Positions 40,955 through 43,087 of a stretch of DNA of 43,087 nucleotides are shown here, one piece after another. The notes beneath the pieces are model-generated. The model ran no database searches. It saw only the letters and a list, made by a program, of their open reading frames with translations, and was not told where the DNA came from. Every line of letters starts with the position of its first letter. Position 1 is the stretch's first letter. The stretch is from Fomitopsis serialis (taxonomy: Eukaryota > Basidiomycota > Agaricomycetes > Polyporales > Fomitopsidaceae): positions 1-43,087 of the forward strand of contig NW_025955297.1 of the NCBI RefSeq assembly GCF_022376445.1. Reading direction: 5' to 3'. The position numbers were made by a program, and so were the translations under genes.

Positions 40955-43087
40955 CATCAGGAAAAACTGCCCGGGTGTCCAAGCACTTGTAGATCCCATG
41001 AGACCAGTTGTAGAGCGGACAGACCAGCTCTCGAGCAGACATAGGCGCCCAGTACTCTACAAGACAAGTCCTCGGTCTCAAGTGCATTAGATTTCATTTT
41101 TCATGTCTCAGAGAGCCTATCAATTTATTGAATCACTTTGAGAGCTGGCTCAACCAAACAATCTTTGTAGCTTCCACACGCTCTCAGCCAGGTTGGGCTT
41201 ACTATAGAATCACTTTGTTGTTTTCCTCGACCCCGCATTCCAAATCCAGCTCAGTATTCGCTGTCGACACATCTTCTTTGCAAGTTGTAGGGCACATCAA
41301 TTATCCTCTTGATAATTGTAATACATGCACAGCACGAACAAGCACCTACACCCACTGATACAACACCTAGATACTACAACATAGATGGTATAGAGACAAG
41401 ACACCAACGAGGCTAACACAGCAACCCGCAGCAACCTACGGTCAGATCGGTAACACGGTATCCTATCGTACAGGACAGATCCACGAACTAGGCATAGTGT
41501 CAGTCTCACATAAGAGTGATATTGTGTGGCTCCGACTACTTACCGTGTGTCCCGACGACAACATCTTACTTGGTCTTGGAGCTGCTCGCGACTGGAGCGA
41601 GGGGGTACAATACATGCCCTGCCTGTGCCTGTGCCTGTGCACCCGAGACAGCGGACGTCGATGCCTTCTTCTTGCCCCATCGGCCGAGAACTGCCTTCAT
41701 GTCAATGCCATCATCGAGCTCCTCGGCGTTGCCTCGTCCCTCCGGTTCTTGTCGTGGGCAATGCCAGCAAAGGCCCTGTGTCACTTGTTAGCAAATTTGT
41801 TTGATGTAATGGGGATGACTTACATGATGTTGGAGGCCATAGTGTTGTTCATTGATTTCACGAGCTCGGCAACACCTTCGTCGTACATCCTGCTGTTTGC
41901 ATCCGCATGTCGTCGCAGCTTGTCTATGCCAGCTTTCAGGTGATCATGCCTGCCAGAACCAAGGTGATTAGCAGCTGAAGGCGGAACACTAAATAACTCA
42001 CTCCATAGCATACGTCTTTTCATCGAAGTTCACGGTAGAATTGCCGGCCAATGCTTCATCGAATGCGACTAGAACCTGTCAATGTGTCGAATTATCTGAT
42101 ATCCATGCAGAAACTCAGGTACTCACTGCGCTACAGGTCAGAGCAATCATATTGCTCGACGGCGGCTTGACGTTGATGTCAAAGCGAGATCGGTTCTCGC
42201 GGCGGAGGGCTTCCGGTGCTGCCCAAGCCACCACTGCCGCGCCATGATCTCCGCGATCACAACACTGTGGAAAGGCGTGTCAAGCTCCGGGTTGTCCCAC
42301 AGCTTACTCATAGCAGTTAGCAGAATATGTCAAGCACTACAAGGCATGAATCTTACCTCAGGGGAAACGTCCGGGTCCGGCATCACTATGTTCCCGTAAT
42401 GGAACGTATTGTGGTTGCGAAGGTATTTAATCCGCGCTTCCTTTGCCTTCTGCAACTTGTCATTGCGAGCAACCGCGTCGAGGCAACATCGGAGATCTTG
42501 ACTGATAAAAGTTCCTTCTCTACCACCCGTTTGGCTTTCTGCTTCAGCTCCTGCCGGACCTGTGCGGCAACTTTGTAGACCTAGGGGCTCACAAGATGAC
42601 AGTCTACCAATGACTCGTAGCATGGTAGACACTTACAAACGTCTCCTGGAAATCATCAGCCTGGTACTGGGCGTTCTTCTCGACCAGCAGCTCGATAATG
42701 TCTTGAGGCACGTCGAACTTCTCGACCCTCTGGCCCCGTTTGCGGGGGCACGCATTCTCGACCGCGATGTACACACGGAGCTCTTGCTGGGCCCGCTGCA
42801 GGAAGCTCTTCATGGGCTCCTTCGTCAACGGATCGTCGCTCGACTGTGACACGGTGTCCTTCGCACGGGGAGTCTTCGGCAACACTTTCTTCTTGCCCTT
42901 CCGGCCACTGTGCTGGTCAACGTCCTTGATGATCAACTAGGGTGCACGTCAGTAAAGTCAATAATGGCCTCCCATCACCACCCATCATCTGATCCATGCA
43001 CCTCGCCCACATCTTCCTCACTCTCGTTGTCCTTCTCGTCGGCTGCCGGCTTGAAAGAACTACTGTCTCGCCCGAATCGTCAATGTT
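40955..43087. mobile_element. Left end of another CATCAGGAAAAA-bounded element, running out of the window
   Basis: It begins CATCAGGAAAAACTGCCC directly at the break in the LTR-like segment. About 600 bp of non-coding sequence follows, then a leftward DUF6532-type gene whose 3' end faces this terminus. The right end of the 13.8-kb element has the same order (terminus, 540 bp of non-coding DNA, 3' end of a DUF6532-type gene), in mirror image. I infer a related element in the opposite orientation, with its transposase expected beyond 43087. Confidence 0.5.
41570..43087 (-). pseudogene. DUF6532-type gene of the second element, partly decayed and cut by the window edge
   Basis: From the window end leftwards: FKPAADEKDNESEEDVGE, intron, LIIKDVDQHSGRKGKKKVLP, a helical segment PLTKEPMKSFLQRAQQELRV, then after an intron VYKVAAQVRQELKQKAKRVV (compare ASQFRNELKKKAKVVV in the other copy), IKYLRNHNTFHYGNIVMPDP, LWDNPELDTPFHSVVIAEIM, RSRFDINVKPPSSNMIALTC, VLVAFDEALAGNSTVNFDEK and helices down to a Lys-rich tail (KAVLGRWGKKKAS) near 41600. 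Two one-base deletions, near 42470 and 42245, break the frame. The start is outside the window. Family resemblance to the 34.9-38.1 kb gene is clear in order and spacing, with low sequence identity. Confidence 0.6.

Overview
The window looks like a transposon-dense accessory region from a mushroom-forming fungus (Basidiomycota, Agaricomycetes). The evidence is short GT-AG introns of about 40-65 nt that restore reading frames, a Ty3-type retroelement, Plavaka-family transposases, two different TET/JBP-type 2-oxoglutarate/Fe(II) dioxygenases, DUF6532-type proteins and an HMG-like protein. I see no rRNA, tRNA, CRISPR array or clear housekeeping gene.

Region 1 (1-16.6 kb) is a Ty3/Gypsy retroelement. 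Gag and pol lie on the + strand (106-6183), with zinc knuckle, aspartic protease, RT, RNase H and integrase. They are followed by three accessory genes on the opposite strand, at 6.2/10.6-11.2 kb, 11.4-13.5 kb and 15.4-16.2 kb. At least one of these contains a real intron. Two non-autonomous elements interrupt this part: a 4-kb foldback element with 1.2-1.4 kb arms (6546-10593) and a 1.4-kb inverted-repeat element full of CCGGCCGG motifs (13712-15104). An LTR-like segment at 16.44-16.62 kb recurs at 40.76-40.95 kb.

Region 2 (16.6-24.3 kb) holds a 5'-truncated coiled-coil gene (+), a multi-exon HMG-like gene (-), a short-type TET/JBP-like dioxygenase (+, divergent from the HMG-like gene) and a probable KDZ-type transposase tail cut off by a terminal-repeat motif at 24276.

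Region 3 (24,857-38,634) is the most interesting part. A 13.8-kb segment is bounded by inverted copies of CATCAGGAAAAA and similar adjacent sequence. It carries an uninterrupted 1031-aa Plavaka transposase (-) and three rightward genes: a protein with weak PD-(D/E)XK/Uma2-like features, a complete 866-aa TET/JBP dioxygenase with all metal and 2OG ligands, and a DUF6532-type protein. I read it as one composite DNA transposon whose cargo includes a DNA-base-modifying enzyme.

Region 4 (38.6-43.1 kb) contains a second, broken Plavaka transposase into which the 13.8-kb element appears to have inserted, a rearranged fragment of the retroelement, and from 40,955 the end of another CATCAGGAAAAA-bounded element. 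That element also has a DUF6532-type gene as its terminal gene, with its 3' end facing the terminus, as in the large element. This suggests that DUF6532 is a standard part of this transposon family.

A technical caution: every frame break for which I could recognise both sides of the protein is a one-base deletion. This may be an assembly artefact or decay of old copies.
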